Below, piece by piece: positions 29,432 through 38,039 of a stretch of 64,000 nt of DNA. The stretch lies in contig CM001167.1 of the NCBI GenBank assembly GCA_000212915.1, forward strand, positions 922,780 through 986,779, in the 5' to 3' direction. The notes beneath the pieces are model-generated. The model was not told where the DNA came from, ran no database searches, and was given only the letters and a program-made list of their open reading frames with translations. Every line of letters starts with the position of its first letter. Position 1 is the first letter of the stretch. Source of the stretch: Bacteroides coprosuis DSM 18011 (lineage in GTDB: Bacteria; Bacteroidota; Bacteroidia; Bacteroidales; Bacteroidaceae). Position numbers and translations under genes: made by a program.

Positions 29432-31207
29432 TTATTGAAAATTTAGAATATAGGGGAGTCTTGCTTGTAAGAAAGAATCTTCTGAAAGACGTTCTATATA
29501 TTCAGCTTGATTAAATAAGTCTTTAAATTTACTGTTTTCTATGTAAGTTTTCACCATATCTTGTGAAGTCATTTGCAGAAGTTGTTCAAAGAAGTCTGGT
29601 TGTGTAGGGTAAGTTCTTACATTATAGGTAGTAAGACCTGCCTTAGAGGCTGCATATTCTAAAGCATCATTTAGTCCTCCTAGTTCATCTATAAGTCCGA
29701 TTTCTTTAGCTTTAGCACCGGTCCATACTCTACCTTCAGCAATTTTGCGAATTTCTTCTTCTGAGATACCTCTACCATCAGCACATCTTTTTATGAATAG
29801 ACCATAGCCTTCTTCAATATAAAACTGTAGTAGTTGTCTTTCATCTGCATTGAAATTTCTGAAGATGCTACCAAAATCTGCATGTTTATTAGTTTTGACT
29901 ACATCAAAGTTGAGTCCTACTTTATTTGCTACTTTTTCAAAGCTAGGAATCATGGCAAAAATACCGATTGATCCTGTTAAGGTAGTAGGTTCTGCTATAA
30001 TATGGTCGGCAGCTGCAGATATATAGTATCCACCCGAAGCTGCATAATCACCCATAGAAACAATTACTGGCTTTTTAGCTTTAAGATCTACTACAGCTTT
30101 CCATATTTGTTCAGAAGCATAAGCACTGCCTCCTGGGGAGTTGACTCTAAGTACAACAGCTTTGATGTTTTCGTTTTCCTCTAATTTCTTTAAATCTTTT
30201 ACAACAGATTCACCAACAATAGCAGAAGCAAACTTGTTACTTGCATCTACAATATCTCCTTCAGCATAATATATAGCGATGTTTCCATCTTTCTTTTTTG
30301 TTTGATCTTTCGGGATGAATACATGTTTCATTTTTTTGAATGAAATGTAATTTGCTTTTTCTCCATTAAGTTTTTCTTTTATAGCATTCTGAACATCATA
30401 GCGGTATGAAAGCTTATCTACCAAATGATTGTTTAAAGCAAACTCTGTGGGCTGAAAAAGTACCATCTTATCAGCATATTCTTGAAGTTTTTCTTGTGAG
30501 ATATTACGAGCAGTAGATACTCCTGATACAATATGTGACCAAATATCATTTAGAAAAACAGAAACTTGTTCTTTGTTGGCTTGGCTCATTTTTGTTTCTG
30601 TATAAGGCTCTACAGCAGATTTATAGGTACCCACTTTAAAAATCTGCATATCTACACCTATGTTTTTTAAAAGAGTAGTATAAAACATAGGTTGTGCAGC
30701 CAATCCTGCCCATAGAAGTCCTCCTTTAGGGTTTAGATGTACCTCATCAGCTACTGAAGCCAAATAATAAAGTCCTTGTGTGTATTGATCTGCGTATGAA
30801 ATAATAAATTTTCCTGATTCTTTAAAATCGATAAGTGCTTTTCGAATTGCTTCGAGTGAGGCAAAAGAAGCACTCAAGTTTTTTGCTTCAATATATATAC
30901 CTTTGATATTAGAATGATTTTTTGCTTTCTTTATTGAACTTAATAGATCATTTAGTCCCACAGAACTTTGACTAGAATTAAGTGGATTTATGTCAAAAAG
31001 ATCAGCTAGAGGGTTTTCTAATGCTCTTTCACTAAGACTCCCTTCTAGTTTTAGCTCAAGAACAGATGATTCTTTTACAATTACGTCTTTGTCTGAAGAC
31101 GAAATAATACTACCTATTACTACAGAAAACAGGAAAAAGAACAGTAAAACTCCAGTAAGGAATAATCCTGTTATTGTGGCTAATGTGTATTTAAGAAAAT
31201 CTTTCAT
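29432..31207 (-). CDS. sppA: Signal peptide peptidase SppA, 67-kDa type
   Basis: This 591-residue protein has one N-terminal membrane helix (YTLATITGLFLTGVLLFFF) and two S49 peptidase repeats. The catalytic Ser is in GDYAASGGYYISAAADHI; the general-base Lys is expected in the first repeat around KVGTYKSAVEPY. The VLRVNSPGGSAYAS motif belongs to the C-terminal repeat. It degrades cleaved signal peptides at the inner membrane. It is the first gene of a four-gene transcript with lpxK, pnp and thiL. Confidence 0.94.
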   Translation of the reverse strand: MKDFLKYTLATITGLFLTGVLLFFFLFSVVIGSIISSSDKDVIVKESSVLELKLEGSLSERALENPLADLFDINPLNSSQSSVGLNDLLSSIKKAKNHSNIKGIYIEAKNLSASFASLEAIRKALIDFKESGKFIISYADQYTQGLYYLASVADEVHLNPKGGLLWAGLAAQPMFYTTLLKNIGVDMQIFKVGTYKSAVEPYTETKMSQANKEQVSVFLNDIWSHIVSGVSTARNISQEKLQEYADKMVLFQPTEFALNNHLVDKLSYRYDVQNAIKEKLNGEKANYISFKKMKHVFIPKDQTKKKDGNIAIYYAEGDIVDASNKFASAIVGESVVKDLKKLEENENIKAVVLRVNSPGGSAYASEQIWKAVVDLKAKKPVIVSMGDYAASGGYYISAAADHIIAEPTTLTGSIGIFAMIPSFEKVANKVGLNFDVVKTNKHADFGSIFRNFNADERQLLQFYIEEGYGLFIKRCADGRGISEEEIRKIAEGRVWTGAKAKEIGLIDELGGLNDALEYAASKAGLTTYNVRTYPTQPDFFEQLLQMTSQDMVKTYIENSKFKDLFNQAEYIERLSEDSFLQARLPYILNFQ

Positions 31208-31242
31208 AGTATATTATTTTGAACAAATATTTTCAATATAAG

Positions 31243-31250
31243 CAAAGATA
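31243..31250 (-). promoter_or_regulatory. -7 box for the sppA operon
   Basis: The minus strand reads TATCTTTG, 35 bases upstream of the sppA start. The gap 31208-31722 has no gene; beyond this promoter it holds repeat array R3 and the lipoprotein terminator. Confidence 0.55.
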
Positions 31251-31540
31251 AAGAAAGGGTATGACTTTTTCTATAAAAAGGAATCGATTTTGTAACAATT
31301 CGCTAGTATATTAATCCTAAAAGCTCAATAGATGTCAGTCATCAATCCTTAATAATTAAGATAAATGATTATTTCATGTTTTTTTGATCCTTTAAGAAGA
31401 TTCCTATTAGATTTGTTTTTTTTGATAGGATTGTTTCATCAACACTTGTTCTTCTAGGAGTTGAATATTATTTTTTATTCAGATAATACTAATGAGTTTT
31501 ATTTGATTTTTAAATTATAGGGATACTAATATGATAAAGA

Positions 31541-31599
31541 CATATCGGTGTCATCGTATCATCATGTCGGTGTCATGATGATACGATGACACCGACATG
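31541..31599. repeat. ACACCGACATG array R3, 59-bp hairpin (type II)
   Basis: Inverted cores start at 31541 (one mismatch) and 31563, exactly 22 bp apart; a forward core lies at 31589-31599. The whole forms an inverted repeat with 24-bp arms (31541-31564 and 31576-31599, one mismatch) around an 11-nt centre that is itself a core. The spacer ATGATACGATG matches that of R5 in 10 of 11 positions. It lies 59 bp past the lipoprotein terminator. Confidence 0.88.
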
Positions 31600-31658
31600 A
31601 TATTCTCATACACCTATGTGTTTACACTGTTTTAGCAGCAAGATTTACTCTAAAATAC

Positions 31659-31697
31659 AAAGAGGATAGCAAGATTCAATATCTTACTATCCTCTTT
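31659..31697 (-). terminator. Terminator of the lipoprotein gene
   Basis: AAGAGGATAG pairs with CTATCCTCTT, with further pairing of AAGAT and ATCTT inside. It lies about 25 bases after the lipoprotein stop codon. Confidence 0.85.
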
Positions 31698-31722
31698 ATT
31701 TATGAATTTTAAATCAATAAAA

Positions 31723-32358
31723 TTATTTAGTAATTTTTTCAAAGCTAAAGTTATATATACCTGATTTTGTTGGCTCAGTTGGAGTCGAATCTTCTTTTGC
31801 TTCTGGTTCGGCAGGAGTGACTTTTTCTGCTTTATAAGATAATTTGAATGTGATTTTTTCAGTATTTTCACTTTTAGCATAAAGACCTAACTCTTCATTA
31901 TCATCTAGTGCAATTTTAATAATCACACCATTTTCCAAAGGTATTTCAATATCTTCAGTGTCAACATCAAATTTAATTTGTTGTTCCTCTTCTAATATTT
32001 CTTTCGTTTCAAAAGAAAAGTTCTTTTCTAAATTACCTATTTCTTCAAGAACAGCATCAGCTTCTTCTGCTGTTTCATATAAACTATATATGATATCTTT
32101 AATTGGGAAATTGTTAAATTTTAGTTCTTTATCTTTTGTAACAACGAGTGTTAGATCTTTAGCTGGTTGTTCAGATTCGTCAGCTCGTGGAGTTAGAACC
32201 GTTACAGATCCGTTATAAGTACCTGGCATACCCATTAATTCTTCAATACCCGGAGCTACTGGATCATCATCGTCATCAGAGCATGATGCAAATCCTACAC
32301 TTAAACAAAGTACAGCTACAGCAAATAGAGTTTTATGAAAATTTTTTAAAGATTTCAT
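31723..32358 (-). CDS. Putative lipoprotein, possibly DUF4840-like
   Basis: This 211-residue protein has a lipoprotein signal with the lipobox Cys in VGFASCSDDDDD; the Asp run after the Cys is typical of Bacteroidales surface lipoproteins. The body is acidic and rich in beta-forming stretches (GTYNGSVTVLTPRADES, LTLVVTKDKELKF, GIYNFSFEKITK), with a low-complexity Thr/Pro/Glu linker near 175-195. DUF4840-type proteins have a comparable layout, but I cannot confirm the family. No function is assigned. It stands alone between two intergenic gaps. Confidence 0.6.
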   Translation of the reverse strand: MKSLKNFHKTLFAVAVLCLSVGFASCSDDDDDPVAPGIEELMGMPGTYNGSVTVLTPRADESEQPAKDLTLVVTKDKELKFNNFPIKDIIYSLYETAEEADAVLEEIGNLEKNFSFETKEILEEEQQIKFDVDTEDIEIPLENGVIIKIALDDNEELGLYAKSENTEKITFKLSYKAEKVTPAEPEAKEDSTPTEPTKSGIYNFSFEKITK

Positions 32359-32650
32359 TTTTGTAATTTTTATGGTTTAAGAAAATTTTTGTGAGCTGAA
32401 TTCAGTTCTGTATTTTAAATCGATTTCAATAGTAAAATGCATTCGGATGATAATTACTGCATCTAAATAAGAAAAAAAATATAAAAAATATAATGTATAA
32501 GTCTGTAATATATCTTGTTTCTATTTTAATACGTTGATTATTAGTTGTATATGTATTGTTGGTATCTTTAAAATAGTTGATGTGAAAAAAGATTAATCAA
32601 TTATTATTCACACTGATGAATAATAATTGACTGTGAGGATCTGGAATAAA
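32359..32650. other. Gene-free stretch upstream of the lipoprotein
   Basis: This AT-rich interval between the lipoprotein start and the GGGtGRT terminator shows no convincing ORF. It probably holds the lipoprotein promoter, but I see no good TAnnTTTG on the minus strand close to the start. Confidence 0.4.
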
Positions 32651-32680
32651 AAAAGGGATATTCCATGGAATATCCCTTTT
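32651..32680 (-). terminator. Terminator of the NifU-like/GGGtGRT pair
   Basis: This is a perfect 30-bp palindrome with A4 at the left and T4 at the right and the core GGGATATTCC. It lies 26 bases beyond the GGGtGRT stop codon. Confidence 0.88.
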
Positions 32681-32705
32681 ACATATCTATATAATGAATA
32701 AATTC

Positions 32706-33701
32706 TTATAAGTGTGTAGCAACGTCTACTGCAACAGCAACAGTACATCCTACCATTGGGTTGTTACCCATACCTAAGAATCCCATCATTTCTACGTGAG
32801 CAGGTACAGAAGAAGAACCAGCAAACTGAGCATCAGAGTGCATACGTCCCATAGTATCTGTCATACCGTATGATGCAGGACCTGCAGCCATGTTGTCTGG
32901 GTGAAGAGTACGGCCAGTACCACCACCAGAAGCTACAGAGAAGTATTTCTTACCTAACTCCATACATTCTTTTTTGTATGTTCCAGCAACAGGGTGTTGG
33001 AAACGAGTTGGGTTAGTTGAGTTACCTGTAATAGAAACGTCAACACCTTCGTGATGCATAATAGCTACACCTTCTCTTACATCGTCAGCACCGAAGCATC
33101 TAACTTTTGCACGAGCGCCGTTAGAGTATGCGATTTCTTTAACTACTGTAAGTTCTGAAGTATAGTAATTAAATTCAGTTTCAACATAAGTGAAGCCATT
33201 AATACGAGAGATGATTTGAGCTGCATCTTTACCAAGACCGTTAAGAATACAACGAAGTGGTTCTTTACGTACTTTGTCTGCTTTTGCAGCAATTTTAATT
33301 GCACCTTCAGCTGCTGCGAATGATTCGTGACCAGCTAAGAATGCAAAACATTTAGTTTCTTCGCGAAGAAGACGAGCTGCTAGGTTACCATGACCGATAC
33401 CTACTTTACGATCTTCTGCAACAGATCCAGGGATACAGAATGCTTGAAGACCAATACCAATAGCTTCAGCAACTTCTGCAGCATCTTTGCAACCTTTTTT
33501 GATTGCTATAGCAGCACCTACTACGTATGCCCATTTAGCATTTTCAAAGCAGATAGGTTGAGTTTCTTCACAAGTTTTGTATGGATCGATACCAATACCA
33601 GCACAAATAGCTTTAGCTTCTTCGATATCTTTAATTCCGTTAGCGTTTAACGCTGCGTTTATTTTTTCGATACGACGATCGTAACTTTCAAATAATGCCA
33701 T
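32706..33701 (-). CDS. GGGtGRT family protein
   Basis: This 331-residue protein belongs to the GGGtGRT family, named from the motif seen here as ASGGGTGRTLHP. Other conserved pieces are GIDPYKTCEETQPICFENAKW, split by two Cys, and NPMVGCTVAVAVDVATHL. The chosen ATG at 33701 has an ideal RBS (AAGGAGG, eight bases upstream); the frame extends upstream without support. It always travels with the NifU-like gene next door, which suggests a joint role in iron-sulfur or cysteine chemistry. Its activity is not known to me. Confidence 0.88.
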   Translation of the reverse strand: MALFESYDRRIEKINAALNANGIKDIEEAKAICAGIGIDPYKTCEETQPICFENAKWAYVVGAAIAIKKGCKDAAEVAEAIGIGLQAFCIPGSVAEDRKVGIGHGNLAARLLREETKCFAFLAGHESFAAAEGAIKIAAKADKVRKEPLRCILNGLGKDAAQIISRINGFTYVETEFNYYTSELTVVKEIAYSNGARAKVRCFGADDVREGVAIMHHEGVDVSITGNSTNPTRFQHPVAGTYKKECMELGKKYFSVASGGGTGRTLHPDNMAAGPASYGMTDTMGRMHSDAQFAGSSSVPAHVEMMGFLGMGNNPMVGCTVAVAVDVATHL

Positions 33702-33723
33702 AATTGTTTTCCTCCTTAATTGA

Positions 33724-34425
33724 TTAGTCTTGACGTGGGTCGATGAATTTAACTGCACCAGTTTCTTCAGTGAAGCGACCGTATGTACCGGTAACTTTTT
33801 TCAAAGCTTCGTTAGCATCTGTGCCTTTTCTAATCTCATCCATGAATTTGCCCATGTGTACAAATTCGTATCCGCAGATTTCATCATTTTCATCTAATGC
33901 GATAGTCTTGATGTAGCCTTCAGCCATTTCAAGGTAACGAGGACCTTTAGCTAATGTACCATATAAAGTACCAACTTGGCTACGTAGACCTTTACCTAAG
34001 TCTTCTAGACCTGCACCAATTGTTAGACCGCCTTCAGAGAATGCTGATTGGGTACGACCATAAACAATTTGTAGGAAAAGTTCACGCATTGCAGTATTGA
34101 TAGCATCACAAACTAAGTCTGTGTTTAATGCTTCAAGAATAGTTTTTCCAGGAAGGATTTCTGAAGCCATAGCTGCAGAGTGAGTCATACCAGAGCAACC
34201 TATTGTTTCAATAAGTGCTTCTTGAATGATTCCCTCTTTAACATTTAATGTAAGTTTACATGCACCTTGTTGAGGAGCACACCAACCCACACCGTGAGTT
34301 AAACCTGAAATGTCAACAATTTCTTTTGATTTTACCCATTTACCTTCTTCAGGAATTGGAGCTGGTCCGTGGTTTGGACCTTGTTTTACAACACACATGT
34401 GTTCCACTTCGTGTGAATAAGTCAT
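33724..34425 (-). CDS. NifU/IscU-like Fe-S scaffold domain protein
   Basis: This 233-residue protein carries IscU-like Cys-containing motifs: VGWCAPQQGACKLTL and IETIGCSGMTHSAAMASEIL, followed by ALNTDLVCDAINTAMREL. In Bacteroidales it is annotated as an iron-sulfur cluster assembly scaffold. It is longer than IscU and has a C-terminal extension with GPRYLEMAEGYIKTIAL. It precedes the GGGtGRT gene by 22 bases in one transcript, which ends at the palindromic terminator at 32651. The scaffold role is inferred from the family. Confidence 0.85.
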   Translation of the reverse strand: MTYSHEVEHMCVVKQGPNHGPAPIPEEGKWVKSKEIVDISGLTHGVGWCAPQQGACKLTLNVKEGIIQEALIETIGCSGMTHSAAMASEILPGKTILEALNTDLVCDAINTAMRELFLQIVYGRTQSAFSEGGLTIGAGLEDLGKGLRSQVGTLYGTLAKGPRYLEMAEGYIKTIALDENDEICGYEFVHMGKFMDEIRKGTDANEALKKVTGTYGRFTEETGAVKFIDPRQD

Positions 34426-34673
34426 AATTAACTCTATTTATAATTATATATTAAAAATATGTAGCCTGTTTTAATATGTCGTTTTGAATGGAACACAAAG
34501 GTAGTTGTTTTATTTTTCAATACAAATTGAGAAAAGATACTTTTTTGAAACGTTAAACCTTCAAGCCTATAAGACTTTAATATTGTAATATAGAGTTGCC
34601 AATTATGGCTTGTTAGCATATTAATTTACACTCTTTTTATTTGAAAATAGGAGACAATGACTTGAAAAACATT

Positions 34674-34681
34674 TATCTTTG
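34674..34681 (+). promoter_or_regulatory. -7 box for the DMP19 gene
   Basis: TATCTTTG fits TAnnTTTG and ends 19 bases ahead of the ATG at 34701. It rules out the longer frame that would start at 34641 inside the promoter. Confidence 0.6.
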
Positions 34682-34700
34682 CTACAAAATAGAAATAAAT

Positions 34701-35204
34701 ATGGTTGAAATAAAAGAGAAGGATATTCAGAAAGCTGCAGCTGAGGGTATGGATAGCTTTTTGAGAATTTTTACGGATAGCTATAAAGCTGCTCTTTTAG
34801 GAGAATTAACCTCTGATAAAATGGGTGCTTTAAATGGAGATCAGCATACCTTATTGGCTTATCATTACTTTTTAGATGAGGTTATGGTTGGAGGATTTTG
34901 TCAGCTGATTCAAAATGGATATGGACCTTATATCTTTGAGAATCCTTTTGCTAAAGCAATGCGTCTTTGGGGATTGAAAGATTTTTCAAAGTTAATATAT
35001 AGGGCTAAAGAAATTTATGACGTTCATAAAGTAGATTTGGTAAAAGAAAGAACTGAAGAAGAATTTATGGCGATGTATGAAGAATATGAAGCTTTTGATG
35101 AAATAGAAGAAACGTTTTTTGAAGAGGAAGAATTAATTACTACACTCATAGCGAGCTATGTAGATGATCATATTGAAGATTTTGCAACTATAGTTAAAGA
35201 ATAG
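34701..35204 (+). CDS. DMP19 family protein
   Basis: This is a 167-residue acidic protein. GALNGDQHTLLAYHYFLDEV, then GGFCQLIQNGYGPYIFENPF and the C-terminal Glu-rich helix match the DMP19/DUF4375 family. The first characterised member, from Neisseria, is a DNA-mimic protein that binds a repressor; whether this one does is unknown. The start at 34701 follows a -7 box at the right distance. It is divergent from the NifU-like gene. Confidence 0.78.
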   Translation: MVEIKEKDIQKAAAEGMDSFLRIFTDSYKAALLGELTSDKMGALNGDQHTLLAYHYFLDEVMVGGFCQLIQNGYGPYIFENPFAKAMRLWGLKDFSKLIYRAKEIYDVHKVDLVKERTEEEFMAMYEEYEAFDEIEETFFEEEELITTLIASYVDDHIEDFATIVKE

Positions 35205-35302
35205 ATGCAGTATTTAAGTTCTCTTATCATTTAATAATTATAGAACCTTGAAAAAGGGGAAGTAAGTATTAAAAATATAATTGAATTTAAATATCGTGTA
35301 TC

Positions 35303-36037
35303 ATGAAAAAAACTAGTATTCTTCTTACTCTAGCACTTAGCTTCTTATTAATATTTACAACGTCTTGCTTTGATTCCAATAGTGGTGGGACAAGTATAGA
35401 TGGGGGTGAATTTATGACAATAGTCAACAATGGCCTTTATGTTGAAGACTTGTTAGGAGATAGCGGTAATAGGTATTCTGCTATTAACTCGGAAGTGCTT
35501 CAATTAAAAAATGAAGCTGGAGAAACAGTTATTCCAGAAAGAGCTATCATTTATTTTTCTTATGTGGATGAAGTGCAAAAGACTAGAAAAACAACTCAAA
35601 TTAAAATTGAGCAATTTCAGTTGATCCCTGTATTGGATTTTAATTTAAAGTCAGATACATTGGATCTAAATGAAGGTGATTTTACTCCTTTTGCAGATGT
35701 AGTAAAACCATGGGGTATTCATAATTATATCACTGTTGGTGTAAGTTTCTACTATGATAATATTAACGCTCCTGTTATGAAGGATTTTTCGTTATTCATT
35801 GAAGAAGCTAAAGATAATACCTTAGATTTGCGTCTTGTAGATACTAGAAAAGAGGTAAATGGAAGTATTGGTTCTAATCAGTTATCTATGAACCTTAGTT
35901 ATCGAGTACCCAGAGAGTATCTTATGACTAAATATCCTGATTTAGACTTGTCAGACTCTATCAGTGTAAAAATTAAAACAAATAAACTTGGCGAAGGAGA
36001 CAAGGATTTGCCAGAGTTTAAGATAAAAATAGATTAA
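35303..36037 (+). CDS. NigD-like lipoprotein
   Basis: This 244-residue lipoprotein has the lipobox Cys in FTTSCFDSNSG (about residue 22). The rest is beta-rich, with VNNGLYVEDLLGDSGNRY, ERAIIYFSYVDEV and the C-terminal MNLSYRVPREYLMTKYPDLD, as in the Bacteroidales NigD family. NigD was first described in a bacteriocin-related locus, but most homologues have no known role. It is followed three bases later by the Yip1-like membrane gene. Confidence 0.82.
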   Translation: MKKTSILLTLALSFLLIFTTSCFDSNSGGTSIDGGEFMTIVNNGLYVEDLLGDSGNRYSAINSEVLQLKNEAGETVIPERAIIYFSYVDEVQKTRKTTQIKIEQFQLIPVLDFNLKSDTLDLNEGDFTPFADVVKPWGIHNYITVGVSFYYDNINAPVMKDFSLFIEEAKDNTLDLRLVDTRKEVNGSIGSNQLSMNLSYRVPREYLMTKYPDLDLSDSISVKIKTNKLGEGDKDLPEFKIKID

Positions 36038-36039
36038 TT

Positions 36040-36615
36040 TTGGACTATAAGAATTTATTTAAACGTATTCTATTATTATTAACCAAACCTATTCAGGCTT
36101 GGAAAGAAATTAAAAGTGAGGGTAAACAAGAGGTGTTGACATCTTTTGTTTACCCTTTGCTTGCTATATCTAGTTTATCCGTATTTCTGGGTAGGCTATT
36201 TAGTAGTGATGCTGAGAAAGCATATGGAGTGTTTCAAGATGCTTTAACTTATTGTTGTACCATCATTATCGCTTTATTTGGTGGAGTATATTTGTCGTGC
36301 TTTATAGTAGAAAAAATACTTTCAAATGCATTCTCTATTGAAGTAGATAGAACGATTAGTTTAAAACTAATTGGTTATAGCTTTGTTTTAATATTTTTAC
36401 AGACTATAATAGTAGGAGTTCTTCCTGAATTAAGGTTGATAGCTTATATGATGCAATTTTATGCCGTGTATATTTTATGGGAGGGAATACCTTTATATAT
36501 CAAGCATAAAGAAGAACTAAGGTTGAAAATCACATTGATCTTTTTCTTTTCAATTTTCTTTGCTCCTATTCTAATCCAATTGGTGTTTGGAAAGTTGATG
36601 AACTTTATGAATTAA
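36040..36615 (+). CDS. Yip1-domain membrane protein
   Basis: This 191-residue protein has about five hydrophobic helices. The N-terminal [19 protein letters not shown] is the typical pre-helix segment of Yip1/DUF1282 proteins. The only plausible start is the TTG at 36040, two bases after the NigD-like stop; no ATG lies nearby. In Bacteroidales this gene often sits just upstream of smpB, as here (16-bp gap). Its function is unknown. Confidence 0.72.
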   Translation: MDYKNLFKRILLLLTKPIQAWKEIKSEGKQEVLTSFVYPLLAISSLSVFLGRLFSSDAEKAYGVFQDALTYCCTIIIALFGGVYLSCFIVEKILSNAFSIEVDRTISLKLIGYSFVLIFLQTIIVGVLPELRLIAYMMQFYAVYILWEGIPLYIKHKEELRLKITLIFFFSIFFAPILIQLVFGKLMNFMN

Positions 36616-36631
36616 GAATAGAATAAATCGA

Positions 36632-37084
36632 ATGAAACAAAGTAATATAAATATAAAGAACAGGAGAGCTACTTTTGATTATGAAGTACTCGATACATAT
36701 ACCGCAGGGATCGTACTGACTGGAACAGAGATAAAGTCTATTCGTAATGGTAAAGCTAGTCTTGTTGATACTTTCTGTGTTTTTTACGAAGATGAACTGT
36801 GGGTTAAAAATATGCATGTAACTGAATACTTTTATGGTTCATTTAATAACCATCAGGTGCGTAGAGACAGAAAGCTCTTGTTAAATAAGAAAGAGCTTGA
36901 AAAACTGCAACGAGGAACAAAAGAAACTGGTAATACTATCGTGCCACTTCGCCTTTTTATCAATGAAAAAGGATTAGCCAAATTGGTCATTGCATTAGCT
37001 CGTGGTAAAAAGCAATATGATAAACGAGAGTCTTTGAAAGAAAAGGATGCCCGCAGAGAGATAGATAGAATGTTTAAGCAATAG
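36632..37084 (+). CDS. smpB: SsrA-binding protein
   Basis: This 150-residue protein partners tmRNA in rescuing stalled ribosomes. Conserved parts are [51 protein letters not shown] and the basic C-terminal tail with [16 protein letters not shown]. The tail helix that enters the mRNA channel is present. tmRNA itself is not in this window. Confidence 0.96.
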   Translation: MKQSNINIKNRRATFDYEVLDTYTAGIVLTGTEIKSIRNGKASLVDTFCVFYEDELWVKNMHVTEYFYGSFNNHQVRRDRKLLLNKKELEKLQRGTKETGNTIVPLRLFINEKGLAKLVIALARGKKQYDKRESLKEKDARREIDRMFKQ

Positions 37085-37097
37085 AGCACCATAGATT

Positions 37098-38039
37098 ATG
37101 AATCAAATAATTCAGAGACTCAAAAAAAGTGTCATTGATTCTCTTCCAAGATCGTATAAAACATGTGTTTGGTTATTGAAGATTATGTTGCCTATTTCTC
37201 TTGGCGTACGTATTCTTGATTATTATGGATTCATTGAATATCTATCTACCTATTTACATCCATTATTCAATTTAATAGGGCTACCTGGTAGCCTTGCTAT
37301 CATTTTTGTCACTAGTATTTTTGTTCCTCTGTACGGCTCAATTGCTGTGATGGCTTCTTTGAGTATGACACTTCGGGAAGCTACAATTATATCTATCATG
37401 TGCTTAATCGCACATAACCTTTTTGTAGAATGCGCTGTAACCAAGAAAACAGGGTCTTCTTTTTCTTGGATGATGACATTACGTATCTCAATGGCTTTTG
37501 TAGTAGCTTATGTTTTGAATAAAGTACTTCCTGTGAATGATGCACCTTTTTTACTTTCTCAGCATGTAGAAGAGTATTTAAGTTTAACTGATGTTTTTAG
37601 CAGTTGGTTTTATTCATCCATTCAGCTTACTATTATTCTAGTAACAATCGTTACAGCTCTAATGATATTACAGAGAATTTTAATCGAGTTTAATTGGATA
37701 GAAAGAATCAGTAAACCTTTAGTTCCATTGATGCGTATTTTTGGACTATCAGATAATGCACCATTCCTATGGATTGTAGGTAATGTCGTAGGTTTAGCAT
37801 ATGGTGGAGCTGTTATGGTCGAGATGATTGAAGATGGTAAGGTGACAAAAAAAGAAGCTGACATGGTGAATCATCACATGGCAATATCTCATTCTCTTCT
37901 TGAGGATACTGTGTTGTTTGTGGCTTTAGGAATCAATATATGGGTTATAATCATAACAAGAGTGAGCTTCGCTATTATAGTAGTTTGGAGTAAACGATTA
38001 TTTGATATTCTAAGAAAAGGGAAACTGAATAAAAGCTAG
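37098..38039 (+). CDS. Gate/nucleoside-recognition domain membrane protein
   Basis: This 313-residue membrane protein has two repeats of the nucleoside-recognition (Gate) domain. Each repeat holds helices and a re-entrant loop (LIAHNLFVECAVTKKTGSS and MAISHSLLEDTVLFVALGI). Related proteins include spore-maturation SpmA/SpmB and nucleoside carriers; the substrate is unknown. It follows smpB by 13 bases. Its last four bases overlap the convergent mltF-like gene, so no separate terminator exists. Confidence 0.8.
   Translation: MNQIIQRLKKSVIDSLPRSYKTCVWLLKIMLPISLGVRILDYYGFIEYLSTYLHPLFNLIGLPGSLAIIFVTSIFVPLYGSIAVMASLSMTLREATIISIMCLIAHNLFVECAVTKKTGSSFSWMMTLRISMAFVVAYVLNKVLPVNDAPFLLSQHVEEYLSLTDVFSSWFYSSIQLTIILVTIVTALMILQRILIEFNWIERISKPLVPLMRIFGLSDNAPFLWIVGNVVGLAYGGAVMVEMIEDGKVTKKEADMVNHHMAISHSLLEDTVLFVALGINIWVIIITRVSFAIIVVWSKRLFDILRKGKLNKS

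Noticed and set aside
31650-31880. Minus-strand ORF overlapping the lipoprotein end
   Set aside because: It overlaps the lipoprotein gene in another frame and spans its terminator hairpin.
33702-33758. Longer N-terminus for the GGGtGRT protein
   Set aside because: An ideal RBS precedes the ATG at 33701, and the extension overlaps the end of the upstream gene.
34641-34700. Longer N-terminus for the DMP19 protein
   Set aside because: It would start within the promoter region, before the -7 box at 34674-34681.
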